Source: Callipepla californica brunnescens | Taxonomy: Eukaryota > Chordata > Aves > Galliformes > Odontophoridae | Length of the DNA: 64,000 nucleotides | Direction: 5' to 3' | NCBI GenBank assembly: GCA_023055505.1 | Contig: JALIRH010000063.1 | Span: 2,125,501-2,189,500 of the forward strand | Shown: in pieces, positions 34,001 through 47,399 of the stretch | Layout: each line of letters starts with the position of its first letter | Position numbering within the stretch: position 1 is the first letter of the stretch | Translations under genes and position numbers: made by a program | Notes under the pieces: generated by a model | What the model was told of the DNA's origin: nothing | Seen by the model: the letters and a program-made list of their open reading frames with translations, nothing else | Databases searched by the model: none

Positions 34001-37000
34001 TTCTTCTGAAGGTTGAAATATTTGAGGTTATAAGCATGAAGGTCAATGGCCCCTAAGAGTCTGCTAAATATCATTAATTCTTTTTCATTAATCACGTAGA
34101 CTGGGGGCTCCTGCTGGTCTGTACCGGCGTTCCCTCTGGGCCTCCTTTAGGAAGGAGGGGTGTGTGTGATCAAGGTCTCTTCCAGAAGTGATGCCAGGAG
34201 GCAGCTGCTGTCTGCACCCAGTAACCAGGGTTGCAAAGCTTTCTGGTTCCGTGGATTAGATCTCGTGAGTTCCTTGGGGCCAGGGCTTCATCCGATAGCT
34301 AGATTTTTTGTTTTTGCCTGTCTCCTTCTGAGTTCTCCTCTGGGTAATAGCTTGCCCCCGCTGTGCATATAGCAGGGAAGCCACAATGGTGCATGGAACT
34401 TATCCTAATTAAGAGAGCTGCTCAGATGCTTGCTGCTTGGTGAAGGTGACTTTTAAAACTGCTCGCTCACAGAAGTGCACTCCCAGAAGTCTTCCTCTCC
34501 TTGTACTTGTGCTGCATTGCCTGGATTCCAAAGATAAACCTTACTCACAGCCCACTGTGTGGGACGAGCCTGGCAGCCAGGTAAGCAGTTGGTGCAGTGT
34601 CAGTGACCAGAAGTTTTCTGCAGGGCTGTGTGAGCCCCCGGTGCCTTGCTGCCTGCAGGAATGCTGAGCTGGGAAAGTGCCTCCCTTTGCCATTCCTCTC
34701 CTCAAACTGGAGGTCCAACGAAATACTGAATAAAGCAATGACTGTTGGTACAGCACCTAGGACTGCAAGCTTGCAGGAGCACAAGGGTTCATCAGAATGT
34801 TTCAGAAAACTCTTCGGCCTTCGTCATGCCAAACCTCTGTCTGATTTCATTGAAGTCAGAAGCTGAGCTCGCAGTGACCTCATCTGTGCAGGACAGAGCC
34901 AAGAAATGCAGCACTTGTCTTCTTGCCTTGCCCATGGCAATGTTGGCAGCTGTCACTGAGTCATCCTGTTCCTGGCAGGTATACGAAGGATGAAGAAGTT
35001 CTTTAATAATTAGGAGAAATGATTAATAAGTTTTATAATGTGTTGTTGTAACAACCAGCTGTTTGGTTTTGCCTTTGTGTGTGTATGTGCTGGTGCTGAG
35101 CAAGGGAGAGAAATGAAGAGTGCAGTGCATGCAGCTATACAAACCTTTTTAGGTGGTCACTGTCACCAGCACAGGTAGGAGCTGGGGAGAACCAAGCTCA
35201 GGGGAGCCAGGATTTGGGTGACTGAGGAGAATTGAAGGGCTGTGGCAGTACACTGGGATGTGGCTTAAACTGTAGACAAACATGCAGCTCAGCTCATACA
35301 AATGGGGATGGCTCTGTGGGTCAACAAAGTCCTAAAAATTTTCAGTAAATGACATCTAATGGACTGTGGTGAGCGTGTAGCCTGAATGCTACCCGGTGCT
35401 CCTCTTGAGAGCCTCACTGTCTCACTACAACAGCTGCTGGTGGAAGAGCCAGCTTCTTGAGCAAAGCAGCTTGTGTGCGTGTGCTTCATTCAGTTGCAAT
35501 TGATCTGTTATTTTTCATTTTGCACGCTTACTCTGCAGCCATACTTTTTGGTTAAAAACTGCACTGTAATGATGCATTATAAATTATGGGAAGTGTAGAA
35601 ACTAGTTTATCTCCTCTCCTTCTGCAGCTGTGAAAGCATTGACAGAGAGATGTCCTGTGTATGTGGAACTTTTGGGGTCAGCAGTGTTCTCATACAGGGA
35701 CAGGACTGAGGGCTGTGGCAGCATTGCTGTAGGCTTTACATGAGCACATGGATGTGCCATGTCTGAATAAAAGACAGTGTGTCCAATAAGATAGAGATCG
35801 TGCTGGCAATCACATTTGGGTGCAGGAGGAGCACCTAATGCTGCCATAATGGCTCAAGTCAGAGTAACATCTCTTCTCAAGCAGAAGTTGTAATGGGAGA
35901 TGAGTCAGGTGCTGATATTCATGATTACAGGCAGTGGACCTGTATAATTTGAGGTGGCCTGCTGTTGAGTAGACTTCTGTGTTTATGTGAAGAACTGGAT
36001 CTGCTCCATAGCCTTCTTAAGGACCACTGCACCCCTCTGGTGTTCTCATGGATCGCATGTAGGTTACATGGGCAGTAGAGGTGGGTCTTTAACTCTGGCT
36101 TCCTAGTGTTGTAAGGGACTGTATGCAGGGCACTGTGTCTCCCTTGCAGGCCCATGTGTGAAGCTCTGTGCAGGAACTCAGGCTAGAGGTGCATATTCCC
36201 CTTCTGTGGCAATTGTGAAGCTATCAATGGCCAGCACAGTCATAATTTGATAGTTGCTGTGATATCACATGCAAGCTCAGTGCTCCAGCCAGCCCAAAGA
36301 CACATATTAAGATAGGATCCTCCTGGCTACTCTCTCAAGGAGACTTCTGCCTCAGCCAGAATCACTTTGATCTCTCAAGGCACTATTAAATAGCACCTAT
36401 GCACAGGAGCACAGGTGTTAAGCTGCATCTCCAGTCTTGCTGAGGGCTACTAGCTGCACACTGGAGTTTGACACTGTAATAATAAATGTCTTTTGTCAGA
36501 TGAAATTAATCTTGGATTATCTGCTTCACCAATCCAAATACAGGCTCCTACATTAGCATCCACTGTCCTTAGGCTTGAATCTCTCAGGAAATAGATGCAA
36601 ATTGGAAAGCCAATGTAAGTTAACTGAGGTTGTAAATCCAGCCACATTGCACGTGAGCCCGCGAGGCAGCAAACAGCTTTCAAACCACTTCCTACAAATT
36701 GAGAGCGAGTGCTGCACCCTCACACATGTTATTAAAGCTGTAGTGAGGAGCACAGGTCCTGGTACAGTGACCCTGTGCTTGAAGCAGCCGCTCCCATCTG
36801 AGGAACAGGAAATCCGTTGCCCACCTCCAGGCACTGCAATCCGGATTAACTTCTGAATGAACACAGCAGAACTTTGTAAGGAGCCACTGAGGGCTGTGCT
36901 TGGCAGGTCTGCCCCAAACCTGCTGTGCTGAGAGCTCTGGTAGTCAGAGCAGCCCTCTACCTGTCCCCTCTCACCCCTGCCTGCACTGCCTGCAGCATTT

Positions 37001-40000
37001 GGGCTGTGTTTTGGCCAGTAGGTCACCCTGAGGGAAAAGATGAGAGGGTGTGTACTGAGGGGAGTTTGTGCTGCACAGTGCAGGGCTGCCTGAGCTAGCA
37101 AGGACCCATCTGCATTAGGTGTGGAAGCAGGACTGTCACAGTGAAGTAGTTTTGAGCCTAGACCACTCAGATGTGGGATGCTCTGGCACAGCTTTCCACA
37201 CCAAAGCAGTGTACGAAGCTGTGCTTTGCTGTGCTGGGTGAACCCCTTTGTCTTTGCCGGGTTTGTTTGGCATTTCATTACAGGAAACGTTTTTGTTTTC
37301 TTGTTCGTTTGTTTTACATCTCAAAGGGCATCCCCCCAACTGGAGCACTAGAAACTTCAGTAATGCAGTCAGTGCATAATTTAAAAATGTGCTAGGAGTG
37401 GAAGTGCACTTCAGGTGCCTTTAACCACCTTTACTCTGCCCTGCAGCAATGCAAAGGAAAACAATTTATTTTTAAAGGTTATTGCAATCTAGAGCTTTAA
37501 AATCTAATGTCTTAATCATTACTGAATGGTTATTGAAGAAGTTTACCTTCTTCAGTCATAAACAACTGCTGAATAAAATGTGCCTTTCACATCTTGCGTG
37601 ATAGCATAGAAGTCTGTGCAACGTGCCAACAAATGAAACAACGGTTAAATAGTGGTCATACCAAGCACAGATAGAGTCCTCCCTCCTTTTTTGGTCTTCA
37701 TCCAAAGGAGGAAAAGCAGTTTACTGTAAGCCACCTTTCAATAAAGCAATGCGTTTGTGCCATCACCCACTCATGGGCTTAGCTTCATCTTCCTGGGGAC
37801 TGTTCACACGTTTCATGCTGAGATTGATGTTTGTTTTTCTAGCGGGAGAGCCAGCTCTGTCTGCTCAAAGCTTCGGTTTCCTTGCATCTTGAGGCAGAGA
37901 GATGAGGGGCCAGAGGAGGGTCCTCATTGAGTGTGCAGCATGACTGGCTCCCCCTGAGCTGGGGGCTCTGCTGTCTGGGTGATTGCTGCCAGCTGCTCCG
38001 CACCTGTCCTTCCAGCATCTTGTACATAGGATTTGCTGGGTTGTCAAGGGACTACACAGGAGAAGGAATCTGCCCCTCAGGCTGATTTATCATAAAGGGA
38101 TGGGAGAGCTTGGAGTGCTTGTTTTTCCATTTCTAAGATCTTTCAAGATGAAAAATCTGCTACTTTTCTCAAAGGACACTTTTAATTTTTGGTTGAGCAA
38201 AGTGAAGTTCTTCATACTGTACGAAGCCTTTTATCTCTCTCTGCGTCTTTGCTATTATGTATCCTCCTGTGAGCCATAGGATGACGATTTCAAAAGCTAT
38301 AACTTTGTCTTTGCTGTTGTCTGTGATGTGAGAGAAGCTGAGCCAGTCACGCATTTTGAAATTTCCCACTTTTCTAGGAAAGCGTGGGCAGGATGCGATG
38401 CAGATGCATATGGCTGCAAACGCTCCTGGTGGTGCTTGGGATGGAGCTGGGCAGGGCGTCAGTGCATGCTGTCCTGCTTCTCAGGTGCCTGTGTTGAGTC
38501 GCTGTAGTCTGACACGACATTTGGAAAGCATTCGCCGTTGTCTCCTGACTGCAGTCTGAGACCCATATTTTTTATGGCTGGTATAATCTGAAAATCAAGT
38601 ACTTCTGGCAGTTTCTGTATATCCATCTAGTACCTTATATTCATCTGAGCAACTGCTGTTTGCCTTTAATCTGTCCAGATCCAATTATTTTAAGTATCCA
38701 CAGGTGAAGCATTAGAGACTGTGTGTCTCTTTTAATTTTATTTTTTTGAAAGAGGCTCTGTTTTCTCTGTCATGGCTGGAGGTGGGAGCTCTGTTCTTGG
38801 TCGCCCACTGGCAAGTGATGTGACAAGCTTCAGTCCTCTCATAGGAGCACTCATGCTGTACCACACCTCTGCTTACAGTGCGACTTGAAGTTCTTAATGT
38901 GCTTCGTGTGAGCAGGAGAGCCTTGCACCTCTGGCCCCATCACTTGCTCAGTGCAGTTTTGTTGGAGTACTAACGTTTATTCAGTGTTATCTTCCTCTTG
39001 AAAGGAAAAGCAGTGATACCGGAGACTTCTATTGCAGGATGGTCTGAGCTGGCAAAATGTATGAAAGTGAGGAAAACAACAGGAAGAAAATGGTTATGTT
39101 AGCTCAGTGTTCCTCAAATGTTTCATGCTGCTATTGCTGTCTGAAGTGATAACAAGGTCTGAGCACTCCCCTTGTACACTTCCTGTGCAAGTGCATAAAG
39201 GTACCAGTGGTACCGGTGTTGTGGCAGCGTAATTGCTTTATGTTGTGTGTTTTGAGAGGCTGCCTGTGAAGGGTTAGAGTGTGCAATGAATGCAGGAACA
39301 AGATTTGTTTTGCCTGAGATCATAGCTGCATGTTCAGCATCTCACTAATCCTCTTTTCCTCCCTGGACTGTGTTCCTTGAGAGCTCCTTGGGGGGATTTG
39401 GATCCATCAGTGAAAACCCCAATCTATTACTGAGCCTGTGGAAATGCAGAGCTGACTTGCAACACCTCTCAAACCTCAGGGCAGCCTGAATGAAAGAGAG
39501 AGGCATCCCTGCCTCTGGGGTTAACTCATGCTGGGATTGGTGTGACAAGTTTGTGGCCCATTCAGGGGAGCTGGGCTGAGCAGGGCCACGGCCCAGCAGG
39601 GAACTCTGCTGTGCTCTGAGCCAGCTCCCTGCACTGCTGGGGCAGTGATGCCACATAGGAGATACAGGCACTTCTCTGGGGAAGTGGGGCAACGTCTGGA
39701 GAGAGACATGATAAACAGTCTTCATGGCATGGATGTCCTCACCAAGAGGATGCTCTACAGACAGATGGTTCCTCTCTAATTCCTGAGCTAGCAGAAGCTC
39801 ATTCTGGGGATATTTGTTGATATTTAGCACAAAGGTTTGTTTCCCCAGCCCTTGCCCAAACAGGCTGTTACCCCTTCGTGCCAGCCAAGGCCACACGTGG
39901 GCACGGGGCTGGTGGAGCAGCACCCGCCTGCCCAGAGCAGACAAGACCCATTAAGAGTTAATGCCTGCAATTAGAAATGAGCCCTGTGGTTTCAGAAAGA

Positions 40001-42830
40001 TGACAGTGGGTGTGAAACACTGTAACATTCCCATTAATTTGAAATGTCTCCTTTCTGGCCAGAAAGAGGTGCCCAGATTTTTTAGTCAATATTAATTTTA
40101 CACTTGGCACCACAGGAGAGTGTGAACTGCTGAGTTCACAAAGGGCCCATCTAATAAACAGACAATGGAAAATCAGAAAAGCGAAGATTGAGTTCACTTG
40201 CCCAGGCGATGAGAGCATAATAACCATGAGGGCTGCAGAGGGCAATGGAAAATTCTGAGCAGTAACAAGGAGCCGCAGCGAGCACCGTGCCTCAGTGCTG
40301 CCATGGGCACGGCAGGAGCACCTTGTGTCCTGCCAAAGGGAGCAAACCTGGGCCTGGGATGAGAAGCAGTTGGGGAGGGTTGATGCCACCATAGTCCTAT
40401 AGGAGTGAAAGGGCCGGAGAAGAAAAGCCAGCTGTTCTGTTGCAAATGAACCCCAGGCCAGACCTCAAGTGTGGTTACCTTCAGAAAAGAGTTGGAGATT
40501 TTTGAGCTTCTGCCTAGCATGCATGCCTGCTGCCTGTCGAGTCTGCTCTGCCCCTTCCTGCTTGGATCACCTTGCTGGATTACAGGGTTAAGTGAGCTGT
40601 TCCCAGCGCCTGGCAGCCTGCAGAACACCGGGCATCAGGCTTTCAAGCAGCAGTGATTAGCCAAGGGAAGGCTGCAGGAGTAAGGGATGAACTCCGTTCC
40701 AAAGAGCCAGATGCTGCTATCTTTCTGATAAACCCAGAGGTAACTCTCTGGAAGCAGCAGATAATTATCAGGAAAACAGATTGCTTTGAGGGATATGCTT
40801 ACCACCTTTCCTTAACTTTCAAGCAGCCTGCAGAGCAGGTTTCTCTCACTGTCTTGGTGCTAGCAGGGAACTGTCCAACATCAGAATGGCGTAATTTCAG
40901 CAACGTATGGCAACTGATCCGTGGGCACTTAGAGCTTACATTTGTGCTCCATGCCTCAACATTTGCATTCTTTGTGGTCCAGCATGGTCCAGGCCTGGAT
41001 GACAGATGAAAGACTCCATTCCCTGCTTTGGCTGAAGTTATATTTTAAAGTAAATGTTTCAAGACAGATTTGTTTTTCTTTTCTATTTTCTTTTTCTTTT
41101 TCCTTCTTTTTTTTTTTTTTCAATTTTCTTTTTCCAGGATCATTCTTTTTGTCTCCTTCCTTTTTCATCTATTGATACACATGAATTCTGAATTCTACCT
41201 TGATTGAAATGGAGCCCAGGGAACAAAATGCAAAGCCTCTGTCTCACCCCCGGCCACGGCAATCCCCCACCAGCCCAGTACCTGGTTACTGATACTTTAT
41301 TTTCATTCTTGTAATACTGTTACCATATTCGATCTGGCTATTAAAGCAGCAAGGTGAAAGAGTAAGGAAACACCTGCCTCTGCATTATCTGCCTGTGACA
41401 AGCTGCCACTGGATGCTGCGTCCGATTATCTGCAATGTTCAGGACTGATTTCTGGGCAGAAAATGACTGGTTTGGTTGAAGAAGGAAAAGAGGTCCAGCC
41501 TGCTCAGCATAGTAGGCAGCTGACACTGAGATGAAAAAAAAAAAGTGAAATCCGGGGCGTGTAAAGTCCTTGCTAAGGGAGAGCTTGAAAACCCAGGTGG
41601 GAAAACACAGAACAAAGTGGAATAAGGGGTTATAATGAAGTGTGTGTGTCAAGAGAGAACTGGGGCATTCCTTCAGGAGCATGAAGAATTCCCAGAGCCC
41701 CTGGTGTGAAAAAGGTAAGGGAAGGTTTGCAGAGAACCCCTGAAATACCAGGAAGGAGGACAGGGCTGGGACACTGAGTACAAGCAAAATGTGGCCTGGG
41801 TTCTGAGATGTGAGGCTGTATGCAGTGCTTCCACCTGCAGAGGCCCAGCAGTTGATGTGTAGCCTTCCCCTGTAACCTGGAGATTCATCCTGCAGCCCTT
41901 GGGCCGTCAAATGAGGACTTGGGCCTCTTGCAGCACTGTGTTCCCAGCAGACAGGAGGCCTGGCCTGCATGCTCTTTTGCCCTTGATGTACTAGCAGGAG
42001 GAGTGGAGTGCAGCACAGGGGAGACTTCTGTTTTACCTTTTTGTTTCCTGTTTGTGCAATGTCTGCACAAAGGTGACCATTCTGCACCACTGACTGTGGG
42101 GCTAGCTGCACTGCTAGGAGCAAGGGCTGGGGGTGACAGAGGGATGAGGAAGGCTAGCAGAGCTCAGAAAGCGTAACTCCTGTCCCAGCCTTCCTGGTAA
42201 GTGGACAAGGTCTTGGATACACGTTTCTGCAGTGAAATGACAACTCGTCTTTCAGCTTTTCACAGTGTGAAGGCTGCATAAATATCACTGCTGTTACCTT
42301 CCTTTTCTCTCTGTCTTTGAATGTGATCATCTGTCCATTCATCTCAGCAGCACATTTTGGTGGTGATGAAGACCAAGTGTGCCCTGCTCTCTAATGGGAC
42401 AGGTGATGGGATCAGGTGAGACAGGTTAACCTGAAAGATGTGCATCTGTTCCAAGATAACCATCCAATTAGCAGAATGCTTTGCTTGGTCAAACCAGTGC
42501 ACTACAGAACCAGTTGAAAACAGCCCTTTCATGGCTCATGAGCGTGTAGCAGCTACTACTGCAAGATGCCTTTGGTGCAGATTAGTACTGGGGAAATGCT
42601 GTTGAGCTTCACTGCCTCTTCTTCAGTGCAGTATGTTTGTGGGGAGACCCACTCCCACACACAGGGTACGTGAGAGGGAAGATGTGTATGTGGCTCTATA
42701 CCTAGCTCTCCTAGCCCTCCTTCCTTTCCAGTCTCTTTCACCTGGCTGCTTTGTGAACATGTTGATAGCTTCTTCTTGCTCCCCTCCTCTGTCACAGAAC
42801 ATAAAATCTTGGCAAAACAGATTTGTGATT
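34001..42830. other. Long non-coding stretch
   Basis: No gene is supported. The largest minus-strand frames (36553-37278, 39345-39944 and 41341-42123) have random-looking composition and no motifs. A pyrimidine tract (T and CTTTT) occupies about 41071-41135. Confidence 0.55.
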
Positions 42831-43780
42831 TGGATCCAGATTTGAACATTTGAGCAGCCTTGAATGCTAATGAATTGCCAGGACTGGAAGGTTTCACCTG
42901 AGGTCTGAGGAACTCTAGGATGAAATAGCTGGGTTGCCAAAGGCAGTGTGTAACATTTCTCTTTAAAATTTCTGGGTACCCGAAGCATGGAGGGTGGGTA
43001 AATGTAACATCAATCTTTAAAAAATGGTTTGGGGGAGGACCTCAGAAACTGAAGGCTTGTGAGCTTGGCATATGTAGTATATAAACAAGTAAAAGATGCA
43101 TAGGGAAAAAAATAGTCAACAAAGGGATGAATACGATCAGTATGGGAATGATCAGCATCATTTCTACAGAGACAAGAGATTTGGCTTGCAAACCTCTGAT
43201 TTCTGAGTATGTAGATATGGGTGATACTGGATTTCTGTACGACTTCTGGCAAACAATGTTGGGAAGCTGAGCAAGCAGTGCCTAAGAGAGAAGGTTCTAA
43301 GCTGTAGAAATGACTGGCGAAGAGGCTGGAAACAGAGAGTAGGAGAAAATGGGAGAAATGTTATCTGAGTGGAAGGATATTGCTAGGGCAGTTACACAGG
43401 TCTGTGCTGGAGCCTGTACTGCAGAACGTATTCAGCAATGAGCAGTAGGCTTCAGACTTTGCTGATAAAATTAAGCTATTCAGGACTGCAAAGGCAATGG
43501 TCAGCAGTGAACTGCTGTTGGAGAGCTTTGAGACGGAATGAATGGGCAGTAAAATGGCAGATGGAATTTCATGTAAATAACTGAAGTGAGGCATGCAGAG
43601 AAAACGTCCTTGCTGTGCACATAAAGGGATGGGCGTTGAGTTCCTGGAGTGGTTTCTGAACGGAATTAAATGAGAAGTCACCTTCAGCTTGGAAGAGATA
43701 GAAATGAGAAGGATTATAGTAAGGATGGGAGAGTGTGGGTAGGGGCTGTCTGTCCACAGTTTCTCCCACTGCAAATCAAG
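42830..43780 (+). mobile_element. Fossil CR1/L3-like LINE, reverse transcriptase remnants
   Basis: Several plus-strand frames hold decayed pieces of a CR1/L3-clade reverse transcriptase in the right order. Near 43010-43070 there is a relic of the Phe-Lys-Lys ... Arg-Asn-x-Arg-x-Val-Ser-Leu motif (family form KEDPGNYRPVSL). Near 43148-43205 there is a relic of Gln-His-x-Phe (family form QHGFxxGKSCLTNL). Near 43543-43585 there is Trp-Ala-Val-Lys-Trp-Gln-Met-Glu-Phe (family form WANKWQMEF). Stops and frameshifts are scattered throughout. It is far older than the CR1 copies at 49.5 and 52.2 kb and is inactive. Confidence 0.6.
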
Positions 43781-44980
43781 GATTTTTCCAGGAAAACCTC
43801 AGCCTAAACTAACAAGAACATACTTCTCTTATTTTCTAGGGTGATTCTTCTCAGGGGTGATAGAATTGCCTCTCCTAAGGAATGTTGCCCTCCTACCCAA
43901 GTTTCTTACCTGAAAAGGGTAGGCAAATCTGCCCAGGTAAAATCCTCTGTGGTAAATGTTGGAGTCACTGTTCTGGCTCAGCCTCCAAACAGAGGTTTGG
44001 CTGTGGAGAGAGCTTCTTCACCCAGATGAATCGCTGTCACTGGCATTTATACTGTACGTGCATGATAATCTTTCTGATCTCTGTAGGCATCTGGGATTCT
44101 TCTGCTTGGGTGGCTGGCAGCTAGCCTAGCTCATCTGAACTAGCAGCTGCAGAGGTGGAGACTGATCAGAAATAGTTGGAAACTGATAGGACCCTTCCTG
44201 GGGGCCCTTTAGGACCTTACAGGTACTGCGTATTTTGCTGCCATGTCTCACCATCACCTATAGACTCACCTTTGTCATCCCTCATCACAGCATAAAACCC
44301 TTCATCAGAGGTGGGTTAGTGGGAGAGTGAGAAGGTGGAAATGGGAAGCACCAGGGCTTGGGGCTCAGAGCACTGGCTGCAGGTATGGAGCTGTTGTCTG
44401 TCTTACTGGAGGATAAATACAATCTAGTTTCTATCTGCCAGCCCCCTGAAAGCAATCTAGGGCTTAAGGAGCTGGGGAAAGGATTGGGATGGGCAGCTTT
44501 CATCATGAGCCAGCAGGCTCCCACCTGCTGAAAGCACACGGTCCCATCCAGAGATCAAGCCGGCAGGTGGAGCAAGATTTTTTGCATCACAATGGGGTTC
44601 ATCTCTCATTCACATGCATCATCACAAATATCGGCTCTGACAGCTGCTCTCTGTGCAATGAGCGTGCAGCGTTTAGGTCATCAAGATCAAAGCCTGTGTT
44701 TGTCCCTGGACTTTCAGCAATTAAGAAGAAAAAACAATGCTTATCAGGAAAGCCTTTGTGAAGGACACTTTTCCAGTGATCCCTGCTTGTCCATCACTCT
44801 CCCTTGCCTGAAATCTCAAAAAGGCAAAGCCAGATGACTGAAAAGCAAGGGAGCAGTGTGTAGAGAAGAAGGTGGGAGGGGACAATAAAACAAAATCAAA
44901 TTGTAAGAACGGATGTAGCAGCAATTTTTAAATCCAGTTTCCCTAGTGTATGATTTCTAACAGCTTGCAATCAGCTAAAT
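43781..44980. other. No gene recognised
   Basis: Non-coding sequence without clear repeat signatures. Confidence 0.5.
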
Positions 44981-44984
44981 GCCT

Positions 44985-45360
44985 GTGCTGTTCGTGCAGG
45001 CGATTGACCGTCTCTGCTGGTTCCACGTTGCGTGTGTTTGTTACCACAGCTTTGCACAGCCCGTGTCTGCTCTGCGGTGGCTGTGCTCGCAGGTACGTTC
45101 CTAACGGGGAAAAAAATGCGGCTGTACCTCTGGGAAATGCATGGGGAGAGTGCCGCTGCGTGGTGGCACGGAGAATTCCACTCGCCCTTCTCAAGGAGCG
45201 GTGTGCCCAGCCCGCAGGGCTTTGATCCGGTGGCAAAAGATGTGTGCTGGGACACGGGCTGGGCACGGGGCACTCAGCAGCGAAGAGTGTACGGCCCTGC
45301 TTTCCTCTGTGACCAAGGGCCTTCAGAAAAGGATTCTAGATCGCCAAAAAGATAGCAATT
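44985..45360. other. CpG-enriched segment left of the direct repeat
   Basis: CpG and GC are clearly higher here than in neighbouring sequence, and several frames are open. The segment abuts the left copy of the 45.4/47.3-kb direct repeat, so it may be part of an old LTR-type or other mobile element. The exact identity is unknown. Confidence 0.25.
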
Positions 45361-45369
45361 TATGTTTGC

Positions 45370-45600
45370 GACACCATTTTCGGTTGGTATAAATGCAAGA
45401 GCTGCACGTTTTCAGATGGCAAGCAACTCGAAAATCTGTCTCTCTCTACTGGACTTTCCTAATCCTTATCTTAGCAGAGAGAAGTATCCCTCACTTCACA
45501 ATCATGCCTTATTCACGTCATTGCGAACAACTATTTCTGAGGATGATGTGCAGAAAGAGTAAAATTTCATCAGAAATCTCTGATGAGATGGAAATTTTAC
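45370..45600 (+). repeat. Direct repeat R, left copy (interrupted)
   Basis: This segment matches 47400-47670 at roughly 80-85 percent by eye. Shared blocks include TCTCTCTCTACTGGACTTTC, TATCTTAGCAGAGAGAA and AGAAAGAGTAAAATTTCATC. A further matching block (CCTCTTCACTCA...CCCATG) lies at 46136-46185, beyond the inserted mariner relic. Confidence 0.75.
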
Positions 45601-45627
45601 TTACATATCAACAATACTGTATATTTT

Positions 45628-46118
45628 ACAAGGGCTGCTCCAAAAGAAATGCCTCCTGTTCTATTACACTGACCCATGACATCAGAGGTGGCTGTTGGTG
45701 GGATGGCAGCAAAGGCTGAACCTTCCCACCTATATTCCGTGACATGTCGTTGCTGTGTGACAGACTGCAGCAGAGGGGCAGTCTGACAGAACAGTATCTG
45801 ACGTGGAAGTGCATATGAAGCAAAGGAAGATCACTGAATTCCTCCACTCACAAAAAAAAAAAAAAAAGGCACCCATTGACATTCATTGACACATGCTGAG
45901 TGGAGACCAAACAGTGGAGGTGAGCGCAGCGTGGGGTGCATGGTGCATTCCAGCACTGACAACTTGTTCATCACTGACAAAAACGCATTGCTGATGGTGA
46001 TGACAGTGATTTGTAGCTGAGATTATGCTCTTTCAAATAGCGTTATTGTGCTCTCTGTGTTTGTTGTACTTTCCATGGCAATAAATAGGAGGCATTACAT
46101 TCAGAGTAACTTCTGTAT
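45628..46118. mobile_element. Galluhop-like mariner relic (non-autonomous)
   Basis: The left end reads AGGGCTGCTCCAAAAGAAATGCCTCC and the right end contains GGAGGCATTACATTCAGAG. These match the inverted terminal repeats of the chicken mariner Galluhop, with substitutions, and TA-rich sequence flanks both ends. The roughly 490-bp interior has short transposase-derived stretches (TGCTGAGTGGAGACCAAAC, CACTGACAAAAACGCATTGC) and a poly-A run at 45850-45867, but no intact transposase frame. It is an internally deleted, inactive copy inserted into the left copy of repeat R. Confidence 0.75.
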
Positions 46119-46904
46119 ACATGGCCCAAGGCAGTTCCTCTTCACTCAATGCTGCTCAAGCAAACTAAAAGGTTGGAAACCCATGTATTAGAGCATCTCT
46201 TTGAAGTTAATGGGAATATTCCTGATTTCTCCCCAGGATTCAGGTTGTTCCTTTCAATGGAAGCATCACTTCACTTGCTCCCATTTTGCTGTCTTTTGCC
46301 TTCCCTTCTCTCTCCTTTGTCTTTTGACAAAGGTGGGACAAAATGTGTTCTTCTGTCATATGTGTTAATGTCCTTGTTTTTCCTCAAGGGAGGGTGAAAA
46401 CAAGAGCAGGGCACAGAAAATAGACTGTGTTCTGCAGTTCTCTCTCAACAGTCCGCTGCACACTGTGTCTCAGCCATGGACAGCACAACTGTCTCCTGCT
46501 CAGGGTGTTAGGGCTATGCTGTCTTGCATCTTTTCTGGCACTGATGGGGCTGCACTGTAGTCACTCCTCAAATACAGAATGCATTCTGCACCCAACAGTG
46601 CTAATACTGAGAGTAAACCCTGTTTAGTCCCCCACCCTGGTATCCTCATTACTTGGTCATTGGTGTTACTTAGTAGGTCTCGCACTTCTGTGAGTGATTT
46701 TCAGTGCCTTTTAGCTCTAGGTCCTTACATGTTACACCTGTGGCTAGCAAATTTCCTTTGGTTTTGCTTTGGAGAAGGGAACACTTCTTTCTGAAGCTCA
46801 GTTGTTTGTTCTAAGATTGAATGGGCAAAACACAACAGAAAGCACCTTGCTGGGAGCATAGCCTGCGGGCTGTACCTGCGCTGTGCAGCCCTGCAGCTAA
46901 TCCA

Positions 46905-47096
46905 TCAGTATGCTGCTTGGTTCTTTGCAAATGTCTTTCCAAAACAGCTCAATTTCATGAGCTCTTCAGCCTGGTCATAGGAGAATTGGTGGCCTTCAGA
47001 AGTATATATGAGTTTCCCCCTGTAACTTTTTTTTGCACTCTTAAGATCTAGAAGGGTTCCAGTAAATGTGTCTTGAGGCTTCACGCAGGTTATGTA
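46905..47096 (-). other. Candidate minus-strand terminal exon or pseudogene, unknown family
   Basis: On the minus strand, TCTTCTTCAGTTTTGCAG is followed in phase 0 by 63 open codons and a TGA. The peptide has globular-protein composition (Lys, Asp, Glu, Phe and Tyr well spread, few Ser/Pro/Arg runs), beginning Tyr-Ile-Thr-Cys-Val-Lys-Pro and ending Lys-Asn-Gln-Ala-Ala-Tyr. The frame also stays open upstream through the acceptor to 47201. I do not recognise the family. It lies between the two copies of repeat R, so it may instead be an internal piece of a mobile element. Confidence 0.3.
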
Positions 47097-47399
47097 CTGC
47101 AAAACTGAAGAAGAGAGCAAGGTGAATATTGCCATTATTGCACCGTTAGCTGAATCTGCTTGACGTAGTGCCTGGGACACACCTCTGATTTTCTTTGACA
47201 TGCAAGAGAACTTTCCAACAGTGTTCTACAAGAGCCTCAGAGGAATGGCACAGTTACTGCAGTGCTGCTGAGGTGCATGCTGTCAGGTATGTCCAACCTG
47301 CAGCCTGGGAACAGCTATAAACAGGCAGCTGTGCTTTCTGTTGTGGTCACTAAACTTCAAAGCAGGTGTCAAGGTTGCCAAATACCATTTTTTTTCATA

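Noticed and set aside
39345..39944. 199-codon minus-strand open frame
   Set aside because: No recognisable motif and random-looking composition, with no splice or promoter context.
41341..42123. 260-codon minus-strand open frame
   Set aside because: Long, but composition is that of reverse-complemented non-coding DNA with Ser, Leu and His excess; no family resemblance.
44985..45360. LTR of an endogenous retrovirus
   Set aside because: CpG enrichment and the neighbouring direct repeat hint at it, but I see no TG/CA termini, primer binding site or gag/pol frames.
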